Positions 11,966 through 22,854 of a stretch of DNA of 64,000 nt are shown piece by piece (the stretch's first letter is position 1; each line of letters opens with the position of its first letter). The position numbers and the translations under genes are program-made. The notes beneath the pieces were generated by a model. It was given only the letters and a program-made list of their open reading frames with translations. It had not been told where the DNA came from and ran no database searches. The stretch comes from Excoecaria cochinchinensis (lineage: Eukaryota > Streptophyta > Magnoliopsida > Malpighiales > Euphorbiaceae). The DNA lies in assembly GCA_947683425.1 (NCBI GenBank), contig CANTUQ010000020.1, positions 4,385,501 to 4,449,500 on the forward strand, written 5' to 3'.

Positions 11966-12070
11966 GTCACGGTGGCAACCAAGTTGGTTACCACCGTGAC
12001 CAATGTCAAAAGAGGGCAGAATGTTCAATTTTGGACCTCACGGTCACAACCAAGTGGTTGCCACCGTGAC
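11966..12070 (+). repeat. Two palindromes, TCACGGT class (S1)
   Basis: Units at 11966-12000 and 12038-12070, start to start 72 bp. Both arms keep tcacggt/accgtga. The spacer reads 'gggcagaatg' on the plus strand, so the unit direction is opposite to the arrays of B. Confidence 0.85.
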
Positions 12071-12543
12071 CCTCCCCTATTTTGCATATTTTGGGTGTTT
12101 TTCTTCCCGAAACGCACCCGAACTTCACCGGAACTTTTTGGAACTTATCCGACACATGTTTAAAGTTTTGTAAAGCAAAATTAAATGGTTACAACTTAAG
12201 AATACAAATGACTAGGGTTTTGAATAAGAATTTGGATTAAGATATTTAAAGGTTTAATGGGTTGAATACTTAAGTTTGAAGTAAATAATTGTTTTGGGTA
12301 CGTCATAAACTGGAAATGAAATGAAACTTGCGTATCTCAAACGGTACTTATATACCTGTCTAAATAATGAATGATTCTAAATAGTTTGAATAATTTGAGA
12401 CACTTATGTTGAAATTCTCAATTTTAATGTGTGACATTGGGAGAGTAATGTATATGAAATTATTTAGAGACATTATAAGAATAAGTATGTTTTATGTAAA
12501 GTTCATTTAATTAAGAATAATGAGAGTGGGATACTTGTTTTCC

Positions 12544-12575
12544 GTCGCGATCGCGACTAGGGTCGCGAGCGCGAC
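12544..12575 (+). repeat. Two palindromes, TCGCGA class (S1)
   Basis: gtcgcgatcgcgac (12544-12557) and gtcgcgagcgcgac (12562-12575) lie next to each other in otherwise AT-rich sequence. This class forms the arrays of elements E and F, so S1 carries both classes. Confidence 0.85.
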
Positions 12576-13553
12576 TCCTTCCTATGTTATAAATGTATGT
12601 CGTTTGAGCTTTTGAACATGAGCCTTGACTGTAATTTACATATCACATATTGTTTTAGTTAAAATATGATATACCATATAAGCTATAGTTGAAATAAATT
12701 GTTAAGCCGTTAAATAATTAAGTTATGATTGTAATTATAGCTCGTGGTTGGTTATATTATATGAGCCATTACTTTAGCTTATGTATAAATGATACGTAAG
12801 ATTGTTATATGACAATAATAAATGTATCTATTTATGAAAAATATGAAACTATTATACATACATCATTAAAAGAAACAAGTATGTGTTAGCCTGCATTAGT
12901 CGAGTCGTGGATAATTAGGCATGCCTAATAGAGTTATGTGTAGCTGCAGCCATGTGTACGATTTGGACCCTGGTCAGGTCCCCCGAATGGATCTTCGTGA
13001 TCTTTCTGTTGAATCTTACCTAAGATTCTATGTGAAAGTACTTTGGAACAAGAATGAAAAGAATACTTTGAGGCCTTTGTGCGTCTATGTGATGTGATGT
13101 GATACTGATACCTTCGGGTATCTATGTGTACTCGTCATCCACCCCTTTGACTTCGCAGGCATTAAGTGAACAAGAGTATGTGAATCAAACAGTAAATTAT
13201 GAATGGATGAAAATACGTGAAGACTTATATAAAAGTGTGTATTTATTATTGTAATCCAAATGTCTTTTTGATTGAATCAATTATCTGATAATGCAACTGC
13301 TAAGAAAGATGGGTGAACTGAATTGTGGAAATCGGAAGGAAATGAATAAGTGAACCAAGTGACATGTACAAGATGAGAAAGATGTGTGTAATTGATCTGT
13401 TAACATTGATATGCAAAATAAGTGGCTATTTTGACACTGTCCTTGAAAATATCTAATTTGTTATTTTTGATATGATTATATTGTCTATATTATGCTTTTC
13501 TTTGAATTTAATCGACGGCCATTCTTAGTGGTTGTCCATATTTATGTGTTTCC

Positions 13554-13600
13554 CACTAAGCTTTATGCTTAGCACGGATTTTCTTTTAATCCGTGTAGGT
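13554..13600 (+). promoter_or_regulatory. Double hairpin with acceptor-like AG (S1)
   Basis: Stem 1 is ctaagc-tttat-gcttag. Stem 2 has perfect 8-bp arms cacggatt / aatccgtg, where other LTRs have cacggg / cccgtg, so the pair changed together. It ends in GTAG|GT with AG at 13597-13598. Confidence 0.7.
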
Positions 13601-14363
13601 ACTATTGATCGGGTATTTCGAGGGTCTTTCCGCAACAGTCCAGGCCAATGCAAGCTTATGAAGAGATATTAGCGTAGGATTTGTATAGTCTTGATAATGT
13701 ATGCAAGATTTGTAATTTTAAAATTTTAAGTTTTGTAAAAATGATACTGGTTATGTAAATGGTCTATCTATAGTATATTCTGAAGAAGTATAATTTATGG
13801 TACGATTGTATAATGAATTTATAGTTAAAGATAATGTGTTTTTGAAACTGAAAGAAATTTTATAACTCATATTTTTAGCTTAAAGGGTTATAAGTTTTGC
13901 GTGTTTGTTTCGGTAATGCCCTTTATCGTCGTCATGGACCACCGGTTCACGGTGTAGTTTACTACGTACGGGTAAGGGGTGTTACAGTTAATCAGCCTGT
14001 ACCTGAGTGACCTCCAGCTAAAGGTCTAAGTTCAGCTCAAGACAATTAGATGTTAGTCTAAGGGTTGATGCAGTGTATAGACAGATTGACTGCTCCTAAG
14101 GCTCCTTTAGACCTTGTTAGATAGAGAGGAGCAGAAGAGTTTTGTGGGACTACCATGGATCAATCGGATGTGGCTGAGTTTTGGTTGGAAAAGACGGAAA
14201 GGATATTGCAAGAAATCAATTGTCCACAAAATTAGCGGGTGACTTATGCAGTATCATTACTCCAAGATCCAACCTATGACTGGTGGAAACTGGTGCTTTG
14301 AAATCCCCAGCGACCAGATGAGTTGACATGGAACTTCTTTGCCCAATAATTCAAGAAGAAGTA

Positions 14364-16931
14364 TGTCACACTCCGTTTGTCTCCTAGAAGTTTGTGTCAT
14401 GTTTGTGCATGTGCATTTAGTGTGTATTTGCATGTCATAAGGGTATTTTGGGTATAATGCATGTTTGCGGGTTTTGCTAGTATGTGGGTGCATGTACGGT
14501 GCTAGGATGTGAATTAGTTGGGTTGCATTTGGGTGTGCTTACTCGCATGGTTGTAGTGTGTGAGTGAGTGAGTTGTGTTTGTGTGATTTGTTCACATATT
14601 AGTAGGGTGTGCATTAGTTGGGAGCTCATTGTGTATGTGTATTGCATGTTGTTAGGGTGTGAGTTATTAAGACCCACCAATCTTGTTATGCCTAGTGGAA
14701 AGGGGAATAGTAGGGGTGAATAATTGAAGAAAGAGAAAGGGGAAGAACAAAAATATGTTCTTCATTCCCGTTCTCCCCTTCTCTTCTCTCTATTGCTTTC
14801 CCTTCTACTCCTTCTTCCTCTTCCTTTCTTTGGACAACTCCTTTTGGGTTGGATTATTGGTGGATCATGATAATTCTAAGAAGTAATTGGTAAGTTTTCT
14901 GTATGTTCATTTTGTTTTTCTTCTTCTTCTTCATATTTTCTGGGTTTGGATCTAATTTAGGGTTGTGTTTTGTGTGTTCTTGTGGGTTGTTCGTTAGTTG
15001 AGCCTCCTCGTGAGCCTAAAGGCAAGGAGAAGGCATCAGGAAGTGGAACTAAGTGAATAGAAGCTAAGGAGATTCAGGTTTGGGAGTTTTTTGATTTATG
15101 CATTTTTGGTGATTTTGTTCTTTGAATGAATTTTTGGAAAATTTGATGTTCTTGATGTTTTTACTGGTTATTATGTTATGGGTTTGTGATTTTTATTGTT
15201 CATGAAACCTTGATTGTGAGTTATTGAACCAAATATGCAATTGATTGAGTTGTGGTATGAATAGTGATGAGATTGAATGTGTAACTTGATGTTGTTTTGA
15301 GAATTCATGAGTAGGATCTTATATTTGTATGATTTGATGATGTTAGAAGGTTGATGTTGAGTATGAGTGAGGAGAGATTTGTTGGAGTGAGAAGCTTTGA
15401 GTTGGCCTGAAATGAAGTGATTTTGGTTCGGTGGTATTGCATCTGGGCATGGGTCACAGTGGCAACAATTTTGGTTGTGACCGTGAGGTATGTACAAGAT
15501 GCATTCTGCCGTGAGTTTGGACATGTCATGGTGGCAACCATTTTGGTTGTGACCGTGAGGCGTTCAGATTTTTGCTTCTGTTCTGGGTTCTTGACATGTC
15601 ACGGTGGCAACCATTTCGTTGTGACCGTGAGGTGTCCAGACTTTTGCTTCTATTTGGTTTCTTTGGTATGTCACGGTGGCAACCATTTTGGTTGTGACCG
15701 TGAGGTACCCAAGACTGGCATTTTGCAGAGAGTTTTGGTATGTCACGGTGGCAACCAATCTGGTTGTTACTGTGACCTACCCTATTTTTGCAATAAAATC
15801 TTATTTGTTCAGGGTGATTTAGGGGTGTTAAATTATTTATTTAAGCACACACAATGACGCTTAATAAGAGCTTTATACTAGTAAGACGGATGATGTTTAT
15901 ATGTACTGATTAACCAAAGTATGTGAATTCTTTGCTTGTTATAATTGAACTATGGAAGTTAACTGTATAATTTTAGCCTGCGAATCAACTAAGTGGATAG
16001 TTAGGCATGCCTAATAGAGTCTTTTAGCTGTAGCCTCAGTTCTATTTGGACCCCGATCATGTCCCTATCTTGTTCCTCGTGAACCTTTATGAATTTTTGG
16101 ATCTTGTTTAAGGTCCCTCCGAAAATTGTTTTGAAAGTGATAAAATAATTGGTTTCTCGATTCGTACCCGTAAGGTATTATCTGTATTTGATTTGTATTA
16201 TCTGTATTCGATTTGTACCCGTAAGGTACTATCTATATACTTGTTATCTACTATTGTCAGTCCGCAGGTGTTCTGTTTTCTTTGGTTTATGTCGATATGA
16301 TTATTAGAATGTGATATCCAAATGAACATGATAAATAAGAGGATCAGTTTATATGTATGTGGATGTGGAAATAAGCTCCTGAATGTATGTCTTTATTCTG
16401 CAAGTATGGTTATATATCTGACATGATTATCCGTATATGTCATACCGTATGTGTTATGCCTTGACGACCATTGTGAATGGCCGTCCACTCTTTTGTTGTG
16501 TGTTTCCCCACTAAGCATTATCGCTTAGCACGGTTTTTATCCGTGCAGGTTCGGAAGGCGTTTGCTTTGGGAGTGTCAGCGCCAGTCAAGCCAACACAGA
16601 AGGGTTTAGTGTTAGCACTACTTCTATATTAGATTGATGATTCTTTTTGTAATAGAGCTCTCAATATATCAGTAACTTTGTAAGCTGTCGCTCTGTATAT
16701 TTTCGGTTATGTAATTATTTTGAAATATCAGTTTGATCAGAACATTATTGTAACGAATGTTGTTATACTAATGCATGATCAGGTCTATGTTTCTCAAAGT
16801 TTTAAATTTCCGTATGTTTTAATGTAAGAATGTTTTCTTTGTATCGATCTGTCTGGTGTAACACCCCTGCTCCTACGGCATCTCACTCCTATCAGGATGG
16901 GTTTGCCTACGTATGGGTAGGGGGTGTTACA
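14364..16931 (+). mobile_element. S2: solo LTR, same family as element E LTR
   Basis: Starts 'tgtcacactcc', ends 'gtgttaca', flanked by AAGTA (14359-14363 and 16932-16936), 2568 bp, no internal region. It aligns with the LTR of E (22855-24980, minus) at both ends and up to the array, for example the text around 'gagttattgaacc' at 15220 and the final 250 bp. It has a donor-like GGTAAGT (14890), a 5-unit array (15453-15775), ttaggcatgcctaa (16001) and the double hairpin (AG 16547-16548). Confidence 0.9.
15453..15775 (+). repeat. Palindrome array, TCACGGT class, 5 units (S2)
   Basis: Units start at 15453, 15525, 15598, 15670 and 15742 (72, 73, 72, 72 bp). The typical left arm is gtcacggtggcaaccatt and the right arm ttggttgtgaccgtgag. 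Spacers carry gcattctg or gcttctg and end in 'tat'. ORFs on both strands across this block only translate the repeat. Confidence 0.92.
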
Positions 16932-17742
16932 AAGTATGTCACCAAAGCGTATAAAGAAGCGAAATGGAAGGAGTTTGTAAGTCTGAAATAAAGGAGTATG
17001 ACAATAGGAGAGTATGAGAAGGAATTTAGTCGACTGAGTAAGTACGTGCCAAATGCATTGCTAACAGAAGACTTTAGATGTCGACAGTTTGAGGACAGAT
17101 TGAGAGAGTCTATTAGAGGACCTCTATTAGTGATGGCTGTTATGCAGTTAGCAAATTATTATCGGTTAGTCTTAGCTTACATGAAATTGAAAGAAGTAGA
17201 ATTGGTAAAGCAAAGGAAATAGCAAAAGAGGAAAGTATCAGAAAATGATAGAGTTAGTAGCAAGAAGGCTCAAGGAGCCGTAAGTGGATAGTTTACTAGA
17301 GGTTCGATTTAAGAGCCTGCATCGATGGGTAGTGTTGCGCCACCTTCTAGCAGAGGTAGCACAATTCCTAAGTGTGAATATTGTCAAAGGAATCGTTGGG
17401 GTACATGCAGGAAGCTCACGGGAGCATGATTCACATGTGGCGGTATGAACCACATGTTTGCTAACTGCCCGGAGAATAAAGAAAGTATGGGTTCACAAGG
17501 GAGTAAAGGAAATGTGAACGTGTCTGGATCATTCAGAAGTGGCAGAGGAAGAGGTAGAGTCACTCAAGTACTGTCGGAGATAATAGAGAGGCCTATTGCT
17601 CCTAGCGGTCTGGGTTAAGTCTTTGCTATGATCAGGGAAGAGGTCGATGATCCTACTGGTCCATCTAGTAAGTTTTATATTGTGTATTGACTGGCATGAT
17701 TTTCTATTTATTACTGTAAAAATTTTAAGGACGAAATTTCTT

Positions 17743-17756
17743 AAGGAGGTGAGAGT
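17743..17756 (+). other. Polypurine tract of element B
   Basis: 'aaggaggtgagagt' immediately before the 3' LTR, preceded by 'aaggacgaaatttctt', the same text that precedes the tract in element F. It primes plus-strand DNA synthesis. Confidence 0.8.
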
Positions 17757-20543
17757 TATAACTGCCCAACGTGTAACCTAGAAGAATTATATGTGTTATT
17801 TGTGTTGTGAGGGCATAAGAGTGATTTAATGAGTAAACAATTATGAGTAAGTAAGGATGCAATTGAATGAAATTAAAAGATATTAGAAGAGAAGAATCAA
17901 AGAGGGGATAAGTCGAGATTTGCGAAAGGACTCGAGTGGATATTTTGTGAAGAGGCGAGTGCATTCCACGTGTGGAATGCACCTCTTGCCAACAACCCTC
18001 TTTGAATGCAATATATAGACGGAGAAAGAGGCAGAAATGGATATTGTGGTTCATTGGAGTCCGGCCATTCCCTTTCCCATTTCTGTATTTCTTTCTTCTT
18101 CATTTCTTGGAATTGAACTTCTTTTCTTTTCAATTGAATTCAAGAGGTTGATTTGGATTGGTTTGAAGAAGTATTAAGGGTTGAGCCAAGAAGGTAAGTA
18201 GGGTTGATGGTTTGTGTATATCTTCTTCTACCCCTTTTCTGTTTTTGATTTGTATTGGTTTGTGATGGACTAAGAGAGTGTATTTTTATTGATTGTGCAA
18301 GAAGAATTGGAGAAGAGGAAGGCTAAAGGCAAGGAGAAGGTCTAGATAGAGATAGAGTCAGCAATCTGCTTTTTGAGGTTTGGGATATATGTGTTATGTG
18401 TTAACCTTGTTAAGTGATGCGTATGTGTTGATTAGGTTGGATTAAAGTGTATAATTGATGTATGAATGTGTGGTGTGAGAAATTGAGTGATTATGTGTTA
18501 TTTGATGGAAAGCATAATTGAAGTGTGCAATTGATAGGTGATGAGTTATTGAATATTGAACAATAGCCTTGAGCATGGAGAGTGAACAAGCATAAACCCT
18601 AATTTAGAAGATGTGAATGTTAAGTAGTGTGACTATTGGCATGTTTATTGCATATGAATGCATAAATTAAGTGTATATTGTATGGTCATAAGTGTATGTG
18701 GATAGCTTAGATTTTATTGGTGATAATTTAGGAGTCATGCTAATGATGTGTGAGTGAAAAGGATTGTAAATATGTTGTGAGTTTTGGCATTTTGCATAGG
18801 TCACGGTGATAAGCCTTTGGTTGCCACCGTGAGATATGCAAGGATTGCATTCTGTCCGGATGATTTTGATATGTCATGGTGACAAGCACTTTGGTTGCCA
18901 CCGTTAGATACTCTAATTTGCATTCTACCTGGACTCCAGTGGTATGTCACGATCACAATCAAAGTGATTATCACCGTAAGGTACTCTTGAATTGCATTCA
19001 GTTTTGGTAATTCAGTGTATGTCACGGTCACAATCGAAGTGATTGTCACCGTGAGGTACTCTCGAATGTATTATGTTTTGGTAATTCTGAGCATGTCAAG
19101 GTCACAACCAATTGGTTGTCACTGTGAGTTATTTCTAACATGTGAATTCCTTTGTTTAGCATTATCAAATGTTAATCATAAAGGTTAGTGGGATTCTTAA
19201 TGAGTTTAATGCTTCTAATTAAGCATCCCAAGCATGATGAATCATATTTGCTTATGTGAATAAGTATGTGTAAGCAATACGTATGATCATGTGTAGGTGA
19301 TGTGTGTGCCTTGGTATTGTATAGTGGATAGAATATAAGAAGTTTATGTTGAATTGAGCTATAAGATACATGTGTACATGGAATAAGTATGTAAATGAGA
19401 ATATGCATATGTTTTGAGATGAATAACTGTTATAAGCTTGAGTTGTTCATAGAAGTGGATAGATGGGCATGCCTATAAAGGGTTAGATGATTTGCAGCTG
19501 TTAGATGTTTGGCACAGACGAGTGTTTAGATATTTGGTACCTATTGGTATCTAGATGAATTTGAGACTTCGGTCTCCAGATGATTTGAGACTCCTGTCTC
19601 TAGATGTTTGATACTGTCTATCAGTATCCATATGTTTTCCCGTATCCACTTATAGTATGAAGTCAAGCTATTAATTACTTATTAAATGTATATGAGATGT
19701 TAATATATGTTAAAGAGCTATAGAGAATGCTAATAGAGGTACATGACTGTTGCATTAGAGATGCTTATATGTAAAGTTATAATTGTACATGAATAGGCTA
19801 GAAGTATGTTGCTAAGCTTAAATATATATAAATGTCCATGAGGTGCTATGATATGAAATACATGTTATATGAGCCGATAGCTAGAATTAGAAGAATATGA
19901 ACATGATATATGTTACATGAAATTGTAGATATGGTTAAAGCATGTTTAATAGTATGCCTATCATGTTATAAGTATAACAAAAATGCTTATTTATTTTATA
20001 TGCCATAAATGATTAGCATATCAATTGATGATATGTTTAATGATTGATGCTTGTGACTTCGTCTGAAGTCTATTACTTGTGTTATCCCCTCTAAGCGTTA
20101 TCACTTAGCACGGGTGTTTTTCCCATGTAGGTTTATAGGTTAAGTGAGGGTTCGACATCTACAGGCCGTGGCTACTAGGAGTATAAGTTGAAGTCTTTTT
20201 TGTATTCGGCATAGCTTTTTGTATACATGATATAGAACTTTTATATAGCCTCGTGTATTTTCAGCTCTTATATATGTAAAGCAATTTTGTATATGGTATG
20301 TAGATGTTAGAGTAAAGGTTGCTTTTGTAATCGATATGTAAAGGCTTATGAAAGAGAATGTTTGTAATATATAAAGAACAACAATATTATAATGTATATG
20401 ATTATAAGATTATGTTTTTAGACATGTATATTCCGCTGCGTATGTATCATGTATGATTACCATTTTCACTTTCGCATGACTATTTGTATGTGTATGCGCG
20501 TGTGGCGACCTAATATCCTCCCAAGGGGTGTTGTGGCGCTATA
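17757..20543 (+). repeat. Element B 3' LTR
   Basis: Starts 'tataactgcc' (TG changed to TA), ends 'ggcgctata' (CA changed to TA), 2787 bp, collinear with 7591-10393. G-box about 17968, TATA box 18012-18019, intact donor-like AAG|GTAAGTAG at 18194, array 18800-19128, double hairpin with AG at 20129-20130. Followed by GTCTG. Confidence 0.85.
18800..19128 (+). repeat. Palindrome array, TCACGGT class, 5 units (B 3' LTR)
   Basis: Copy of the array at 8636-8963 with the same five units and spacing. Several arms have single changes (for example tcatggtgac, tcacgatcac). Confidence 0.9.
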
Positions 20544-20548
20544 GTCTG

Positions 20549-21760
20549 GGACTGCGAAGCACCCAAAGAGGTTATAATTGAAGGTTGTTGTTTGCTCGGG
20601 TAAAAGGGAAAGCGAAAATGGAAGACGAAGCTACTGGAGATAATGAAGTCATGCAGGGGGTTGCTGCAGTGTCTCCAAAATGCCAATTTGATTCAAAAAC
20701 GTCACCTGCAACATCTACACCGATGGAAGAAGAGGAAGAAAATAGTTTAGATTTTCTTTTTACTCCTAAACTTTTTGATGATATTGATGACATTTTTAGT
20801 TCTATTAATAAAGGGAACGATTTTGCTTACTTGTGCGATGTTTCTGATGATTTCAATATGCATGATCATAATCATAACTCATTCATATTTGACATTGATT
20901 CAACTGATGCGATTCCATTTAATCTTGGAACTTCGGAAAGCCAGAAAAAAATTTTGATAGCATCTAACGTAATTCCTAAGGAGCGAGAAATATTTGAGAG
21001 AATCTTAAGAAAACATGAAAAGTCTTTGCCTGGACCTACGAAGATATGCCGGGAGTAGACCGTGAAATCGCAGAGCACGCCATTCCAATATACCCAGACC
21101 ATAAGACTGTCAAGCAGAGGCTTAGGAGGCTTAGGCAGGAATGGGCAGATAAGGTGAAAGAAGAAATTCATAAACAGATTGAGGCCAAGTTCTTAATTGA
21201 AGTACAATACCCGACTTGGTTGGCCAATGTGGTCCCGGTAGCCAAGAAGAATGGCAAGGTATGTGTGTGTGTGACTATCGGGATTTGAATAAGTCTTGTC
21301 CAAAGGATGACTTTCCATTGCTTCACATAGACATATTAGTGGATAGTGCAGCTGCTTGCATGATGTATAGCTTCACAGATGGTTATGCAAGCTATAATCA
21401 GATCCTCAACAAAATAGCCAATCAGATCAAAATAGCCTTCATCACTGAGTGGGGGACGTTTACTTATAGGGTAATGCCATTCGGTCTAAAGAACGCGGGC
21501 GTAACCTATCATAGAATGGCAACGAGGTCCTAGATGACTTGATCCACAAGGAGGAAGAAGTTTATGTGGATGGCATAATGATAAAGTCAACCACCAGGGA
21601 AGGTGACTTTGAGGCTCTAAAAAAGTTCTTTTAAAGGATCGGTAAGTACAACCTGCGGTTAAACCCTAAGAAATTCATTTTCGGTGTCGCCTCAGGGAAA
21701 CTTTTAGGACTTGTGGTCAGCTAGAGGGGGATTGAGATCAACCCGGATAAGGTCAAGGCC
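20549..21760 (+). pseudogene. TAT reverse transcriptase (element A), decayed
   Basis: Coding text resumes after element B. First comes an acidic stretch (20585-21058) that links protease to RT in TAT elements. Then RT: QEWADKVKEEIHKQIEAKF, VPVAKKNGKV, DYRDLNKSCPKDDFPL (21283 on), FTDGYASYNQI, YRVMPFGLKNAGVTY, and the catalytic box, which reads YVDG instead of YVDD. At least three frame changes (near 21050, 21260, 21530) and several stops. It cannot make active enzyme. Confidence 0.8.
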
Positions 21761-22370
21761 ATCCAAGGGATGCCGGTGCCTCAGAAGGAAGAGGATGTCA
21801 GAAGTTTTTTGGGTAAAGTGCAGTATATCAGCAGATTTATCGCCAAACTTACTTCAATTTGCGAGCCAATTTTTAAGCTACTCAGAAAAGACCAACCCGT
21901 AGTTTGGAATGAAGACTGTTAGAGGGCTTTTGACACTATCAAGGGATACTTACTGAATCCACTGGTTCTAAGACCACCACAGCCAGTCAAACCGCTTATT
22001 CTGTATTTGGCCATTGAAGATAGCTTTATAAGCGCCATGATGGCTTAGGAGGATGAGTTTGGGGTGGAGTTTGCAGTCTATTACCTCAATAAGAAATTCC
22101 TTTCCTATGCGGTCAAGTACACAGAAGTAGAGAAAATTTGCCTCGCAGTAATTTGGACCTCGAAGAAGCTGAGACACTACTTCCACTCTTACAAGGTACA
22201 AGCAGTCGCAAAGCAGAATCCTCTCAGATACCTACAGGAAGCCCCATCTTTGCTTGAGAAAATGGGGAGACGGTTATTACTATTATAGGAATTCGATGTT
22301 GAGTACATCACCCAAAAAACCATTCAGAGGCGTGCAGTGGTGGAGTTTCAAGCTGAACACCCGATCTAAG
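21761..22370 (+). pseudogene. RT connection and RNase H (element A), decayed
   Basis: This segment holds VPQKEEDVRSFLGKVQYISRF (the RT thumb/connection), then an RNase H like that of other Ty3/gypsy elements with VYYLNKKFLSYAVKYTEVEK, AVIWTSKKLRHYF and EFDVEYITQK. Stops occur at about 21919, 22048, 22287 and 22367. It would digest RNA in RNA/DNA hybrids during reverse transcription. Confidence 0.75.
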
Positions 22371-22810
22371 GAGATTCGTATGAGTTCAACTTCCCCGACG
22401 AGAATGTGGTAGCTATCACATTACAAGGTTGGCAATTACACTTTGACGGGGCTATAAATAGCAAGGGGGCAGGGGTAGGAATTATTCTAACAACCCCAGA
22501 TGACGAAAAACTCCCATTGGCTAAGAAACTAAGATATAAAGCCACCAATAATAAGGCCGAGTATAAAGCCTGCACTTTCGAATTAGAAGCCTTGATAGCC
22601 TTAGGGGCAAAGAATGTAGAGGTGTTTGGAGATTCATCGCTAGTAATCAACCAGATTCGGGGCGAGTGGGCTATCAAGGAAGAGCGACTGATGCCATATG
22701 TGAAATACTTAAAATATTTGAGCAACCAGTTCGTGGTATGCACTTTTCACTTTGTTCCAAGAGACGAAAACCAATTGGCGAATGCACTCGCGACTTTAGT
22801 ATCTATATGA
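22371..22810 (+). pseudogene. Second (archaeal-type) RNase H of TAT element A
   Basis: An open frame of 134 codons (22406-22810) reads LHFDGAINSKGAGVGI, NNKAEYKACTFELEALIAL, VFGDSSLVINQIRGEW and HFVPRDENQLANALATL. This shows the D-E-D pattern of RNase H with the spacing of the second RNase H domain that defines the TAT clade. It is the best preserved domain of A. The ATG at 22406 is internal to the former polyprotein. Element E cuts the sequence 44 bp later. Confidence 0.85.
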
Positions 22811-22854
22811 GATAACCCGGAAGGGGTGGTTATGAAGCCTGTACTGTAACACCC

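Larger units (their letters stand above)
10580..13986 (+). mobile_element. S1: solo LTR, chromovirus type
   Basis: Starts 'tgtaacacccc', ends 'gtgttaca', flanked by GTTAA (10575-10579 and 13987-13991), 3407 bp, with no internal region: a solo LTR left by LTR-LTR recombination. It shares middle segments with the LTRs of element C. Inside are a donor-like GTAAGT (11229), two palindromes of the TCACGGT class (11966-12070), two of the TCGCGA class (12544-12575), the palindrome attaggcatgcctaat (12914) and the double hairpin with acceptor-like AG (13597-13598). It interrupts gag of element B. Confidence 0.9.
10514..17671 (+). pseudogene. Element B gag, split by two solo LTRs
   Basis: Three pieces: 10514-10579 (MESDPSE-type start), 13992-14363 and 16937-17671. 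They join across the target duplications into one chromovirus gag with the retrotrans_gag core (DVAEFWLE, YDWWKLVL, EKEFSRLSKYVP) and a C-terminal zinc-knuckle region. A TGA falls where the first Cys of the main knuckle should be; the rest (TCGGMNHMFANC) is still readable. Several other TAG stops are present. The frame ends at a GTAAGT (17668) where the related full-length elements would enter protease. Confidence 0.8.
7591..20543 (+). mobile_element. Element B: gag-only chromovirus derivative (TR-GAG), with two solo LTRs inside
   Basis: 5' LTR 7591-10393, primer site, gag, polypurine tract and 3' LTR 17757-20543, with target duplication GTCTG. Without the inserts S1 and S2 the internal part is only about 1.4 kb and goes from the end of gag straight to the sequence before the polypurine tract, so protease, RT, RNase H and integrase are all absent. 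Element F has the same layout and internal size. This is the structure named TR-GAG in plants. Mobility would need pol proteins from an autonomous relative. Confidence 0.85.
1472..22854 (+). mobile_element. Element A: TAT-lineage Ty3/gypsy retrotransposon, split
   Basis: Order on the plus strand: 5' LTR (1472-3937), primer site, gag, protease with G-patch, RT, RNase H, then a second RNase H of the archaeal-like type that marks the TAT clade. Element B (7591-20543) is inserted between protease and RT with target duplication GTCTG, and chromovirus E cuts A at 22855. Integrase and the 3' LTR are outside the window or lost. Every domain has stops or frameshifts and the RT catalytic motif is changed, so the copy is dead. 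It is the oldest layer that can be followed here. Confidence 0.85.

Noticed and set aside
15417..15857. 146-codon ORF with repeated VATILVVTVR-type segments
   Set aside because: It is a translation of the S2 palindrome array; matching ORFs occur on the other strand and in other arrays.
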